From contig CAYSLU010000030.1 in NCBI GenBank assembly GCA_964431965.1, forward strand, positions 1-52,341: a stretch of DNA of 52,341 nucleotides. Direction: 5' to 3'. Position 1 is the stretch's first letter. Each line of letters starts with the position of its first letter. A model generated the notes under the pieces. The model did not search any database. It was not told where the DNA came from and saw only the letters and a list, made by a program, of their open reading frames with translations. Below are positions 1 to 8,495 of this stretch, one piece after another. The DNA is from CAYSLU01 sp964431965 (GTDB taxonomy: Bacteria > Verrucomicrobiota > Kiritimatiellia > CAIKKV01 > CAYSLU01). The translations under genes were made by a program, and so were the position numbers.

Positions 1-70
1 CAGGCGCGACCTACCCGCAACCAATTACACCCAGCCGTATCGACCAGCGGCGGCAGACGCTCCTCCGTGG

Positions 71-90
71 CACGAGCCTCCCGGCTCGTG
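71..90. repeat. 8-bp perfect hairpin (CACGAGCC / GGCTCGTG)
   Basis: Bases 71-78 pair perfectly with 83-90 around a 4-base loop. It lies about 85 bases downstream of the stop of the minus-strand gene ending at 176, so it could act in transcription termination. No T-run follows on either strand, so a classic intrinsic terminator is not supported. It may be a dispersed palindromic repeat. Confidence 0.4.
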
Positions 91-175
91 TCCTACGACC
101 GTACGACCGCCGACTCATTCAATTTGTCTTGCGCTCTGCATGCGCCTCTCTGCGGCAGTTTATCTGCCGAACCGT

Positions 176-550
176 TCACATCCCATGCCCGGCGCATCCG
201 AAGTACAGGAAGATGCAAGCCCACACCCAGACGACGCCGATCAGCAGCGGAAGCGCTATAGCAACCAGAAAGCAGCAGCACCGCACGACCATGTGCGCGA
301 AACGTCGTGTCAAGCGCCACGTGCCGATGGAGACCACCAGAAAGGACGCTAGGATGGTAAGATAACCTACAGTACTGTGCGTGAGGTTCGTGTAATAGCT
401 GTCGCGTCCGTGTCGATCCATCAGCCCAAAGACGACGGCAAGGAGTGTCTGAACGAGGACAAAGAACAGCCATCCAATCCAGACCTGGTTCCACGGCTTC
501 TTCATGTAGTCGTGCCCCCCCGACCATCCCTTCAGATCGTACATCCACAT
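176..550 (-). CDS. small multi-pass membrane protein, unknown function
   Basis: I do not recognise a family for this 124-residue protein. Three hydrophobic stretches are visible: about residues 24-44 (WIGWLFFVLVQTLLAVVFGL), 60-78 and 88-118. The last contains a run of three cysteines (RCCCF) and a Trp-rich end (VVWVWACIF). Charged and aromatic residues between the segments fit membrane-interface loops. The start is uncertain: ATG codons at 550, 544 and 505 are all in frame, and the last (MKKPWNQVW) is preceded by a G-rich stretch. The hydrophobic pattern argues that the frame is real. It stands alone, with about 600 empty bases upstream. Confidence 0.5.
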   Translation of the reverse strand: MWMYDLKGWSGGHDYMKKPWNQVWIGWLFFVLVQTLLAVVFGLMDRHGRDSYYTNLTHSTVGYLTILASFLVVSIGTWRLTRRFAHMVVRCCCFLVAIALPLLIGVVWVWACIFLYFGCAGHGM

Positions 551-1169
551 CCGCAAGTCCGGTAGCCCCTTGATGTCGACGACCGTGCTCGCGTCCCCGT
601 GGTATGACGCCCCTGCCTCACGTCATGGCCATCCCGGAATGGACGAGAGTTAGCGCCGTCCGGAGGAAGGCGTCAAGCAACTCATGGTCGTGCCATTCGC
701 CGGGCGCGGTGGCACGCGCCCCTCCCGCCATGCGACCAACAGAGACCGCGTGGTGACAAGCGGCCGCCTCGGCGAGACGGCCCTATCTGCGGAGCCGATC
801 CAACTCGTCGGTCCGCAGCTCCTTTCTCACAGCATGGTCCACACTTGGAATGCCAGCGGCGGCGCAGACAGCGCCAACGGGAGCAGAAACATTGCGACAG
901 AATATCGAACAGCAGAACAAGGAAGCGCAGAATGTCGAAGGTCGGACGTGCCTCTGAATCACCGTTCCGAGTCCGCGACGGAACGGGGCGAACCGCGACG
1001 CGGCTTGGGTCGCGCTGAGTCCGCGAAGCGCCCGAACGGCGGTGCGGCAGATTGCCCCGGATGCAAGGCGCCGGGGGCGGCGCTGCACTCCGGTACGCGC
1101 CGTCCCCCGGCAACGCCGCAGGCGGGGCGAGATGCCGCGCCGCCGTCCGGCCCAAGCCGTGTCGCTGCG
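551..1169. other. intergenic stretch, no gene supported
   Basis: About 620 bases hold only Arg/Pro/Ala-rich open frames typical of random high-GC DNA. One minus-strand frame near 830-900 reads like a short hydrophobic peptide, but it has no ribosome binding site and stops after about 20 codons. It may be decayed coding sequence. Confidence 0.5.
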
Positions 1170-1733
1170 CTATCGAACCGCACGGCCCACGGCACCGGAC
1201 GAGGAACCCTCACTGTTCGGCGTCTCCGGCTTCTTCATCGCGCGTGGCAGGAAGACGGCCATGAGCGACCCGGCCAGGAGGAAGATCACGCCGAACCCCG
1301 GCAGAAACCAGGACTGCGCCTTGATGCCGGGCTCAAGAACGCTGACGTCCGGGTCACTGGCGAGATAGCGAACCGAGACAACACGACCTTCGGGATACCG
1401 ATTGACGATGCCCTGCGCGTGCGATGAACTGCTGGACCCGTAGTCGCCGAATGCGACGTCATTCCCGCTGCGCGTTTGCCCGTCCACATCGAACGTGTAT
1501 CGGATCTCCGCGTGATACGTGCCGCCGCCCTTGCTGCCCTTGTGATACTCCACGGACGAGTTCTGAATCCGCCCTTCCGCCGCCGGCCACGACACGCTCT
1601 CCTTCGCCCGATACACCCCTCGCCCGCCGAAATAGAGCGTCAGCGCGCCAACCACGATGAACGGCAAGGGGAAGACCCGTGAAAAGAAGATCCGCATGCC
1701 GGGTGACATCTCTCGTGAAGACGAAATCCTCAT
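1170..1733 (-). CDS. DUF3592 domain membrane protein
   Basis: The 187-residue protein has one N-terminal membrane helix (about residues 21-38, FPLPFIVVGALTLYF) and a second near 142-162 (WFLPGFGVIFLLAGSLMAVFL). Between them is a soluble beta-rich region carrying the usual DUF3592 signposts: SWPAAEGRI, a YTFDVDGQ strand and an RYPEGRVVSVRYLASDPDVSVLEP-type segment. DUF3592 proteins are small two-helix membrane proteins of unknown function with an extracytoplasmic beta domain. The start at 1733 has GGAGGG five bases upstream; a later ATG at 1697 would also keep the first helix. The C-terminal tail is Ser/Gly-rich and probably disordered. The gene stands alone, facing the GH30-like gene's 3' end. 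It terminates with TAG. Confidence 0.7.
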   Translation of the reverse strand: MRISSSREMSPGMRIFFSRVFPLPFIVVGALTLYFGGRGVYRAKESVSWPAAEGRIQNSSVEYHKGSKGGGTYHAEIRYTFDVDGQTRSGNDVAFGDYGSSSSSHAQGIVNRYPEGRVVSVRYLASDPDVSVLEPGIKAQSWFLPGFGVIFLLAGSLMAVFLPRAMKKPETPNSEGSSSGAVGRAVR

Positions 1734-1855
1734 CTTTCCCTCCCGTCGCTCATATAGAGGACCAGACCGCCCGGGGCCAGCCGGAAGCCCATGCTTTCAC
1801 CTGCTCCATCGACCGCCTGTGGCCCACCGCCGCCATCACGCGGGCACGGCCCGCT

Positions 1856-3862
1856 TCACCGGTCGGGAAGGCCCGCCGGAGCCGTCGTCAGAGACAGCAG
1901 CGACAGCGGCGACAGCTCCAAGCGGGCCGTGCCACCCAGCACCGGAACATCCGCGCGCGGCGCCATGTTGCGTCCCCATGCCGTCTCGACCGCATGCAGC
2001 GCGCCCACGCCTTCGGGCAGGCCCGACAGCTCAGCCGTGCGCTCCGCGCCCAGGTTTGCGACGTGGATGACGGTGTCGGTCCGGCCGCCCGAGCCGCCGC
2101 GGAAGGCTGTCATGAGCACGCGCGCGTGATCCGATGACGCACCGATGGCCCGCGCGTTGGGCGGCGTGCAATCCGACAGCTGTTTGACCAGCCAGAAGCG
2201 CATGCCCGGCACCGCCCGCTCCACGCCGCCCTCGCGCACCACGCGAGACAGCGGGTAGTCGTTGCTGTACTCCCAGTACATCAGCCCCTGCGGCTCGGCG
2301 TACAGCAGCAGCTCCTGCCAGATGCGCAGGTCCTGAACGGCGTAGTACGGGCTCTGGATGTACCACGGCGCATGCCAAGCCCAGGGATCCCAGCCCACCT
2401 CGGCGATCAGCAGCGGTCGGCCAGCCTGCCGCGCCGCCCGGCCCCACGCCGCGTATTCCGCCGCCGACGCGCCGCCCCACGAGTGCGCCGAAATCGCGCC
2501 CACCGCGGCCATGGCCTCGGGGTCCGCCAGCGACGGATCGAGGTAGCCGTGCGTCCCCCGCATCTGCCCGGCGTCCCCGAGCAGCAGCTTCGTGCGCAGG
2601 CCCAGCTTCGCGAAGTGCGCGCCGATCCGCCTGACCGCATCCCGGTGCTCCTCGGCCGTGAGCTTCACGCGAATCCCCTCCAGGCTTTCGTTGAAGCAAA
2701 ACAGCTCCGGCTCCACCCCGTAGCGGCGCCTGACATACTGAAGGTACGTTCCGACGGACTCCAGCACCTCGCCCCAGCGCGCGGCGGCGATGCGCCGGCC
2801 CGGCGCCCCCGCCCCTTTCCCGGGATCCTCGTACATCCACTCGGGCAGGTCCCACACGCTTGCCACCAGCCGCGCGCCGCGGCCCGACAGCGCGCGAAGC
2901 ATCTCGAATTCCCGCCGCAGCGCCGACCCCGCCTCGTCGCGCTTTTCGAACGAGCCCCAGTCCGCAACGGCCGGATCGCCGTTGTCGTTCTTCGGCTCCC
3001 ACTCGGCCAGGCTCATCTGCGTCCGGGCCCAGCGGATTCGCAGCCGCTCCAGGTTGTGGCGCGTCACCGGGGAGTCCAGCGCATACGCGAAGTTTCCCCC
3101 GAAGCCGTCCAGCGCGTAGCGCTCGCGCGTCGCGTCGAGGCTCAGCCGGGCCGGCGCGTGATCTGCCGCGCCCGCGAGCCGCAGCGCGACTCCCACCTCC
3201 GCCGGCTCCCCGCCCGCCAGGTCGCCGAACCGGACGAACAGGGAGTACGTCCGCACATTCCAGCGCCGATCGTCCTGGATCGTTACCCCGCGCGGGTGCT
3301 CCAGGACGACCTCCAGCATGACCCGGCCGCCGCGATCCACCATGACCACCCGCTCGACCTCGCCGGTGAAGACGTGTGGAGACTCCGGCGGTTCGACCGG
3401 GAGCTGGATGTACTCGCGCGTGCCGTCCGGGCGCCGGATCCGGCAGGTGCCGCCCGCGAACAGGCCGACCGGGATGGACACGAACAGGTGCGCGCCCGCG
3501 CTCTCGAGGTCGCGCCCGCCCTGCAGCCTGGCCCGCATCTGCACGCGGCCGACCTCCTCGCGGATCGTCTGCCGGAACGCGCACGTCTGCCGGTCATCGA
3601 CCCGGATCTCGCCGTCCCACTGCCGGAGGCCGTTCGTCTCCGCGTACCGGATGGAGTTAACCGACCAGAACCCCTGGTTCCCCACGTGCGCCCACGAGCG
3701 ATCCGGAACCCGGATCTCCGTCTCCAGCGGCACCAGGTCGTTGTCGCACAGGATCGCCCGGATCCGGCCCGTGCCGTCACAGTGCGCCAGAGGGAGGGCT
3801 TCGGGCTCCGCGGCGCCTGCCAGGGCCGCCGCCGCGAACAGCATGCACAAAACGCGCTTCAT
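1856..3862 (-). CDS. secreted GH30-like (clan GH-A) glycoside hydrolase
   Basis: The 668-residue protein starts with a signal peptide (MKRVLCMLFAAAALAGAAEP). Residues 20-240 form a beta-rich N-terminal domain, and residues about 245-560 form a TIM-barrel hydrolase. The barrel opens with LDGFGGNFAYAL, the motif typical of GH30. Asn391-Glu392 in FCFNESLEG fits the clan GH-A acid/base, and Glu488 in LLIAEVGWDP is the likely nucleophile. The C-terminal 90 residues look like the beta-sandwich that usually packs on GH30 barrels. The substrate cannot be read from sequence; GH30 members cleave beta-glucosides, xylans or beta-1,6-glucans. The start overlaps, as ATGA, the end of the reading frame that continues past the upstream gene's TAG, so the two were probably one operon. 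Confidence 0.65.
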   Translation of the reverse strand: MKRVLCMLFAAAALAGAAEPEALPLAHCDGTGRIRAILCDNDLVPLETEIRVPDRSWAHVGNQGFWSVNSIRYAETNGLRQWDGEIRVDDRQTCAFRQTIREEVGRVQMRARLQGGRDLESAGAHLFVSIPVGLFAGGTCRIRRPDGTREYIQLPVEPPESPHVFTGEVERVVMVDRGGRVMLEVVLEHPRGVTIQDDRRWNVRTYSLFVRFGDLAGGEPAEVGVALRLAGAADHAPARLSLDATRERYALDGFGGNFAYALDSPVTRHNLERLRIRWARTQMSLAEWEPKNDNGDPAVADWGSFEKRDEAGSALRREFEMLRALSGRGARLVASVWDLPEWMYEDPGKGAGAPGRRIAAARWGEVLESVGTYLQYVRRRYGVEPELFCFNESLEGIRVKLTAEEHRDAVRRIGAHFAKLGLRTKLLLGDAGQMRGTHGYLDPSLADPEAMAAVGAISAHSWGGASAAEYAAWGRAARQAGRPLLIAEVGWDPWAWHAPWYIQSPYYAVQDLRIWQELLLYAEPQGLMYWEYSNDYPLSRVVREGGVERAVPGMRFWLVKQLSDCTPPNARAIGASSDHARVLMTAFRGGSGGRTDTVIHVANLGAERTAELSGLPEGVGALHAVETAWGRNMAPRADVPVLGGTARLELSPLSLLSLTTAPAGLPDR

Positions 3863-3987
3863 CTAGGGATCTCCACCGCGCGCCAGGCCGCCCAGTCGAG
3901 TGGGAGGTCCCCCGCATAGGTTCGAGCCAGCGTCAGCACCTGTTCGGGATCTCCCCGCAGCTTCAGCGGGATGCGGATATCCTCGCC
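3859..3987 (-). pseudogene. 42-codon coding-like tail beyond an in-frame TAG
   Basis: Reading through the TAG at 3988-3990 in the same frame gives 42 further sense codons (starting GEDIRIPLKL, ending WRAVEIPR). They then meet a TGA that overlaps the ATG of the GH30-like gene. Codon third positions are mostly G or C, as in the neighbouring genes, and there is no start codon or ribosome binding site for a separate gene. The stretch is best read as the original C-terminus of the propeller protein, detached by one nonsense change or a sequencing error. Confidence 0.55.
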
Positions 3988-5967
3988 CTACAGAGCGTTC
4001 TCCAGAACGAACACGTCCCAGGCGCTCCAGATCAGGACGTCCCGGCCCTGCACGAAGAAGCTGCCCAGATGCACGCTGTCGCCCAGCACCCGCACGCACC
4101 GCGGACGCCGCATGTCCCACAGCTCGATCCGGGGGCCGACCTTCAGAACGAAGAACCCGGGCTTGCCCGCGTACTGCACTCCCCCGTCCCACGAGCTGGA
4201 GTGCCACCCCTCGAGCGTCTGAAGCTCATCCGGACCGGGTGTCGAGAAGGCTGCGGCGTCGAACGCGAACCAGCGCATCCCCGCGCCGTCAGCGAAGGTA
4301 CCCCAGCACGTCCCGAGCCACCGACCCCGGCCCAGCGGGCCGATCAAGCGGGCGCCCACGCTGCCCGCCGGCCCCGGGGTGCGCTCCACCACGTCCAGCG
4401 TACCGGCGTCAAGCCGCGCCAGCACCGTCTCGCTCGAGCTCGGCGCCACGCTCGCGCAGTCCGCCTCGTACGTCGTGCCGCACAGCAGGCTATTCGTCGG
4501 CTTCTCGTATGCGAGGCTCACGATCTGCTGGTCGGGCAGCGGATTGTCCCGGTAGAACGCCAGCCCGGTCTTCGTGTCGTATCGCGTCACCACGGACCCC
4601 AGGTGCCCGTAGTGATGGCTGCTGGCGTAGAAGATCCGCCGGCCGTCGTCCGCGGAAGCGACCGGCCGCATGCCCGTCGGCGGCTTGGCCACGACCCGCG
4701 GGTTCTCCGGGAAGTGCGGATGCACGGCTGGGTCATATTCCATCAGCTCGGCGCCCGTATAGGCCGCCATGTAGATCCGCCCGCCCAGCCGCCACACGCG
4801 CAGGATCTCGCCTCCGCCCGGCGCGGCCGCTCCGCAGTCGAATCCCTTCTTAGTCCTGAGGTTCGCTTCCCAGAACCGCTGCGTGATGAACGGCGTGCCG
4901 AGCAGGCGATCGCCGTCGATCCGGATCACGCAGTCCGCGGGCTGGATCGAGTCAGTGGGCAGACGCCGCGACATCTCCATCACGCCGGTGGCGGCATCCA
5001 GCCGCGTGAACACGCCGTCCTTGCTCATCCCGACCAGCTTGCCGGACCGGGTCAGGCCGGTGCACATGAAGCTCAGCCCGGCCCCGGGGTAGTCGCCCAC
5101 GTCGCCGACCTCGCCGGTCCGCAGATTCCAGCGCCGAAACACCGTGCTCCCGAGCTTCTGGCCGTAGGCATGCGTGGCGTCGCGCACGAACCACGTGGCC
5201 GTTTCATCGTCCGGCCGCGGGCCTTCCCCGATGCTCCGCGTCACCGGGTCGTACCAACCGAACCCCGGCATGTAGAGCCGCCCGTCGTCGCCGGCGATCA
5301 GGCGGTACACCAGATTGCCGCCGCCGTGAACGTCGAGATCCTTCGCCAGGGGGGTCAGGTCGATTGACTCTGCGCGCGGATCCCAGCGGGCGAACGTCAG
5401 GCCGGGGCATTGCAGCTCGATCGAATGCGTGCCGTCCGCATGCGCGTAGCTGCTCCGCTGGTAGTGGTCCGGGGTCGGCAGCTCGTGGATTCGAACCGTC
5501 CGGCGCGCGCGGGTGTCGAACGCGACGGCGACGGTCTTCGGCGGAGGATAGGCCGTGGCCAGCAGCTTCCCGGTCGGCTCATCGTAGGCCATGCCGGCAA
5601 ACACCAGCGCCGATGGCGCGCCGGTTGGAAATGCCTCGAACTGGCCGGTCTTCAAATCCAGCCGCACCATGGCGGCCAGGTTGCCGCAGAGCCACAGCGT
5701 GTCGGGCCCCGTCTGGGCGGCGCTGTAGAAACCCGGATGCCGGAAACTCCCGAAGGGATAGAGCCGCGCCTGGCCCATCTCGTTGACGCAGACGCCCAGA
5801 GAGCCGAACGCGCCGTTGAAGGACGAGATCCAGAACCGGTCGAGTCCGTCCGCGCCCGGCGTCAGCCGGAGCAGCGGCGTGTTGACGAAGGGGTCACGCG
5901 CGAGCGGAATGGGCGTGGACCGCGGCTTGCGGCCGGGCCAGCGGATGACGGGACGCGGCGGGATCAT
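3988..5967 (-). CDS. beta-propeller-like protein, unknown function (cut short by TAG)
   Basis: The frame encodes 659 residues without a signal peptide. It is built of repeated short strands with turn motifs such as YDPVTRSIGEG, RWNLRTGEVGD, RLDAATGVMEM and RYDTKTGLAFY. These are typical of WD/Kelch/YVTN-like beta-propeller blades, and about seven or more can be traced. No enzyme motif was found. The ATG at 5967 (MIPPRPV) is preceded by GGAG seven bases upstream; upstream of it the frame is Arg/Ser-rich and not coding-like. The frame ends at TAG 3988-3990, but coding-like sequence continues for 42 codons to the next gene. The adjacent GH30-like gene suggests a role tied to polysaccharide use, which is inference only. 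Confidence 0.6.
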   Translation of the reverse strand: MIPPRPVIRWPGRKPRSTPIPLARDPFVNTPLLRLTPGADGLDRFWISSFNGAFGSLGVCVNEMGQARLYPFGSFRHPGFYSAAQTGPDTLWLCGNLAAMVRLDLKTGQFEAFPTGAPSALVFAGMAYDEPTGKLLATAYPPPKTVAVAFDTRARRTVRIHELPTPDHYQRSSYAHADGTHSIELQCPGLTFARWDPRAESIDLTPLAKDLDVHGGGNLVYRLIAGDDGRLYMPGFGWYDPVTRSIGEGPRPDDETATWFVRDATHAYGQKLGSTVFRRWNLRTGEVGDVGDYPGAGLSFMCTGLTRSGKLVGMSKDGVFTRLDAATGVMEMSRRLPTDSIQPADCVIRIDGDRLLGTPFITQRFWEANLRTKKGFDCGAAAPGGGEILRVWRLGGRIYMAAYTGAELMEYDPAVHPHFPENPRVVAKPPTGMRPVASADDGRRIFYASSHHYGHLGSVVTRYDTKTGLAFYRDNPLPDQQIVSLAYEKPTNSLLCGTTYEADCASVAPSSSETVLARLDAGTLDVVERTPGPAGSVGARLIGPLGRGRWLGTCWGTFADGAGMRWFAFDAAAFSTPGPDELQTLEGWHSSSWDGGVQYAGKPGFFVLKVGPRIELWDMRRPRCVRVLGDSVHLGSFFVQGRDVLIWSAWDVFVLENAL

Positions 5968-6151
5968 ATCGAATCTCCAGTGGGAGCGCCCTGCGGTCGC
6001 GCCGCACGGAACGATTCCGCGCGGCAGCCGGCACTCGAACCCCACGCCACGGAAGATGGCCGAAGATGCCGTCGGATGCAAGCCCGAGGCACTCGCCTTG
6101 TCGGATCGGAGGCGGTGCTCCTGCCTCACGCCCGGGGCGCCGGGGGCCCCG

Positions 6152-6436
6152 TTACGGTGCGGAGGGCTTAGTCGCCGTCGGGATGCGAATCTGGAACAGG
6201 GCGCCGCCCAACGGCGACTGGCCGACCGAGACCGCACCGCCGCACGAAGCCGCGAAGGCTCTGACCGCCACCAGCCCGATGCCGGTGCCGTCAGGCTTTG
6301 TCGTGAAACACGGATCGAAGATGCTATCGACCTGATCGGCCGGCACGCCCGGCCCGTCGTCATGGACGGCCAGCATAGGCCGCTTTCCGCTTTTGCTCGC
6401 TCCACGCGCTTTCCGCTTTTGCTCTTCCCCCGACAT
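6152..6436 (-). pseudogene. histidine-kinase ATPase domain remnant (HATPase_c C-terminal half)
   Basis: The 94-residue frame carries the G1 box (DDGPGVP), F box (IFDPCFTTK) and G2 box (GTGIGLVAVRAF) of a sensor kinase catalytic domain. It ends in the usual GGALFQIRIP strand. The N box, the phospho-acceptor His domain and any sensor region are missing. The first 22 residues (EQKRKARGASKSGKR) are a Lys/Arg-rich stretch made by an 18-bp duplication. Upstream DNA is the ilvD promoter region, so nothing more of the kinase survives. It cannot be a working kinase alone. It could be a remnant or, less likely, a small ATP-binding protein. Confidence 0.6.
6381..6424. repeat. 18-bp direct duplication
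   Basis: CGCTTTCCGCTTTTGCTC occurs at 6381-6398 and again at 6407-6424, separated by 8 bases. It sits at the broken 5' end of the histidine-kinase remnant and may mark the rearrangement point. Confidence 0.7.
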
Positions 6437-6499
6437 CTCGGAATCGCACCGCCCGGCGCCGGACCGGGCGGCCGAGTCGTCCTGTCGACCCGAGCGTCC

Positions 6500-6528
6500 T
6501 TTACCCCACCGAACCGATGGCCTATGAT
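6500..6528 (+). promoter_or_regulatory. candidate sigma70-type promoter of ilvD
   Basis: TTTACC (6500-6505) and TATGAT (6523-6528) match the -35 and -10 consensus at 4/6 and 5/6 with exactly 17 bases between. Transcription would begin near 6535, about 30 bases before the ATG at 6565. This argues against the in-frame ATG at 6517, which lies inside the promoter. Confidence 0.4.
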
Positions 6529-6564
6529 CTGCCGCTGATGGGTCAACACGAAGCGAGGCAACCT

Positions 6565-8241
6565 ATGAGAAGCGATCAGGTCAAGAAGGGCGTCGAGCGC
6601 GCACCGCACCGGAGCCTGCTACGGGCGGCCGGCGTGAAGTCCGAGGATTTCGACAAGCCGTTTATCGGCGTGTGCAACTCGTTCGCGGAGATCGTGCCCG
6701 GGCACGTCCACCTCAATCAGGTGGCCGCCTACATCAAGAAGATCATCCGCGAGGCGGGCGGCGTCCCATTCGAGTTCAACACGATCGCCATCTGCGACGG
6801 CGTCGCCATGGGCCACCCCGGGATGAAGTTCTCCCTGCCCAGCCGCGAACTCATCGCGGACTGCGTGGAGTCCATGGTCCGGGCGCACTGCTTCGACGCG
6901 ATGATCTGCATCCCGAACTGCGACAAGATCGTGCCGGGCATGCTGATGGGCGCGGTCCGCACCAACATCCCTACGCTGATGGTCAGCGGCGGGCCCATGA
7001 AGGCGGGCGTCGGGGCGGACGGCAAGTCGCTCGACCTCATCAGCGTCTTTGAAGGCGTGGCCGCCTGCACGCGCAAGAAGATCAGCGAAGCCGACCTCGG
7101 CGCGCTCGAGGAGAAGTCCTGCCCGACCTGCGGCTCGTGCTCCGGCATGTTCACGGCCAATTCCATGAACTGTCTGTGCGAGGCGATCGGCATCGCCCTG
7201 CCCGGGAACGGCAGCATCCTCGCGGTGGACCCGGCCCGGCGGAAGCTCTACCGCCAGGCCGCCCGCCGCATCGTCGAGATGGCGAAGGCCGGGGGCCCCC
7301 TGCCCCGCGAGATCGTCACGCGCGACAGCATGGACAACGCCTTCGCCGTCGACATGGCCATGGGCGGCAGCACGAACACCGTGCTGCACGCGCTTGCCAT
7401 CGCGCGGGAGGCCGGCGTGGCCTACGACCTCGGCCGGATCAACGACATATCGACCCGCTGCCCGAACATCTGCAAGGTCGCGCCGTCCTCTCGCTTCCAC
7501 ATGGAGGACGTGGACCGGGCCGGCGGCGTCAGCGCCATCATCAAGGAAATCTCGGCCATCAAGGGGCTGATCCACGGGAAGGCCATCACGGTCACCGGCA
7601 AGTCGCTGGCGCGGAACGTCTCGCGGGCGGACGTGAAGGATCGCGACGTGATCCGCGCGCTCTCGAACCCATACTCGACCGATGGCGGGCTGACCATCCT
7701 GCGCGGGAACCTGGCGCCCGACGGGGCGGTCGTGAAGAAGGCCGGCGTGGCCTCGAGCATGCTCAAGTTCCGCGGACCGGCCGTGATCTTCGAGTCCCAG
7801 GAGGAAGCCTGCGAAGGCATCCTGAAGGGCCAGGTCAAGAGCGGGGACGTGGTCGTGATCCGCTACGAGGGCCCCCGGGGCGGGCCGGGCATGCAGGAGA
7901 TGCTGGGGCCGACCTCCTACATCATGGGCCAGGGGCTCGGCGAGAACGTGGCGCTGATCACCGACGGGCGGTTCTCGGGCGGCACGCGCGGCGCGTGCAT
8001 CGGCCACGTCTCGCCCGAGGCGGCGGCCGGAGGCGTCATCGCCCTGCTCCGCAAGGGCGACAGCATCCGCATCGATATCAACGCCCGAATCCTCGAGGTC
8101 GAGCTGTCCGACGACGAGCTTGCCCGGCGGCGCACGGAGCTCAAGGCGTTCGTCCCGCGCGTGACGCACGGCTGGCTGGGGCGCTACGCCCGGCTGGTCA
8201 CCAGCGCCAACACGGGCGCCGTTCTATCCGCCGACGCATGA
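6565..8241 (+). CDS. ilvD: dihydroxy-acid dehydratase
   Basis: IlvD dehydrates 2,3-dihydroxy-isovalerate and 2,3-dihydroxy-3-methylvalerate to the 2-keto acids of valine, leucine and isoleucine synthesis, using an Fe-S cluster in the cytoplasm. The 558-residue product has the usual family length. It carries PNCDKIVPGMLMG (Cys119) and CPTCGSCSGMF (Cys186, 189 and 192), which include the cluster ligands. MGGSTNTVLH, GPRGGPGMQEML and the C-terminal DGRFSGGTRG signature follow. The start at 6565 (MRSDQVKKG) is conserved in the family, has a purine-rich site (GAGG) upstream and sits just after a good promoter match. The stop overlaps the ATG of the mtaB remnant (ATGA). No other branched-chain gene is nearby. 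Confidence 0.95.
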   Translation: MRSDQVKKGVERAPHRSLLRAAGVKSEDFDKPFIGVCNSFAEIVPGHVHLNQVAAYIKKIIREAGGVPFEFNTIAICDGVAMGHPGMKFSLPSRELIADCVESMVRAHCFDAMICIPNCDKIVPGMLMGAVRTNIPTLMVSGGPMKAGVGADGKSLDLISVFEGVAACTRKKISEADLGALEEKSCPTCGSCSGMFTANSMNCLCEAIGIALPGNGSILAVDPARRKLYRQAARRIVEMAKAGGPLPREIVTRDSMDNAFAVDMAMGGSTNTVLHALAIAREAGVAYDLGRINDISTRCPNICKVAPSSRFHMEDVDRAGGVSAIIKEISAIKGLIHGKAITVTGKSLARNVSRADVKDRDVIRALSNPYSTDGGLTILRGNLAPDGAVVKKAGVASSMLKFRGPAVIFESQEEACEGILKGQVKSGDVVVIRYEGPRGGPGMQEMLGPTSYIMGQGLGENVALITDGRFSGGTRGACIGHVSPEAAAGGVIALLRKGDSIRIDINARILEVELSDDELARRRTELKAFVPRVTHGWLGRYARLVTSANTGAVLSADA

Positions 8242-8438
8242 GCCGGCCGCGCGTATCGTTCAAGACGGTCGGGTGCCGCCTGAACCGGGCCGAAACGGCG
8301 TCCATCGCCGCCGGTTCGAGCGGGCCGGCTACGCCAAGAGCGCCGTTCGCAGACCGGGTCGTGACGGTCCGCCCGGACGCCGTGCGCGGCGACGTCCTCG
8401 AGGCGCCGGCTCCGGCAGACTCCGCGCAATCGCACTAA
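8238..8438 (+). pseudogene. mtaB: remnant of mtaB (tRNA t6A37 methylthiotransferase)
   Basis: The first 25 codons (RVSFKTVGCRLNRAETASIAA) match the N-terminus of MtaB, including the first radical-SAM/MTTase-domain Cys in GCRLN. One missing G after ATCGCCGCCGG then shifts the frame; the shifted frame continues FERAGYA, as expected for MtaB. The sequence then departs from the family. The final codons (DRVVTVRPDAVRGDVLEA) resemble the C-terminal TRAM-like strand of MTTases, so most of a roughly 1.3-kb gene appears deleted from inside. The ATG overlaps the ilvD stop and proS follows, so the gene sat in this operon. The N-terminal match is clear; the C-terminal match is inference. Confidence 0.55.
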
Positions 8439-8442
8439 ATAC

Positions 8443-8471
8443 TTGTCGAAGCGCGGCTTTTGATGTCAAAT
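8443..8471 (+). promoter_or_regulatory. weak candidate promoter before proS
   Basis: TTGTCG (8443-8448) and TCAAAT (8466-8471) are 17 bases apart, each 4/6 to consensus, and end 24 bases before the proS ATG. Chance occurrence is quite possible. Confidence 0.25.
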
Positions 8472-8495
8472 CTCGCGCCGAAGGGAAGGAAATCC

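Noticed and set aside
682..1155. Possible minus-strand gene in the empty region near 1 kb
   Set aside because: Its composition is dominated by Arg, Pro and Cys without hydrophobic or helical periodicity, and no ribosome binding site was found.
2372..3919. Long plus-strand open frame opposite the GH30-like gene
   Set aside because: It is Arg/Pro/Ala-rich with no motifs and is explained by the high third-position GC of the real minus-strand gene.
6619..8169. 516-codon minus-strand open frame opposite ilvD
   Set aside because: It is Asp/His/Val/Gly-rich shadow sequence; ilvD on the plus strand is unambiguous.
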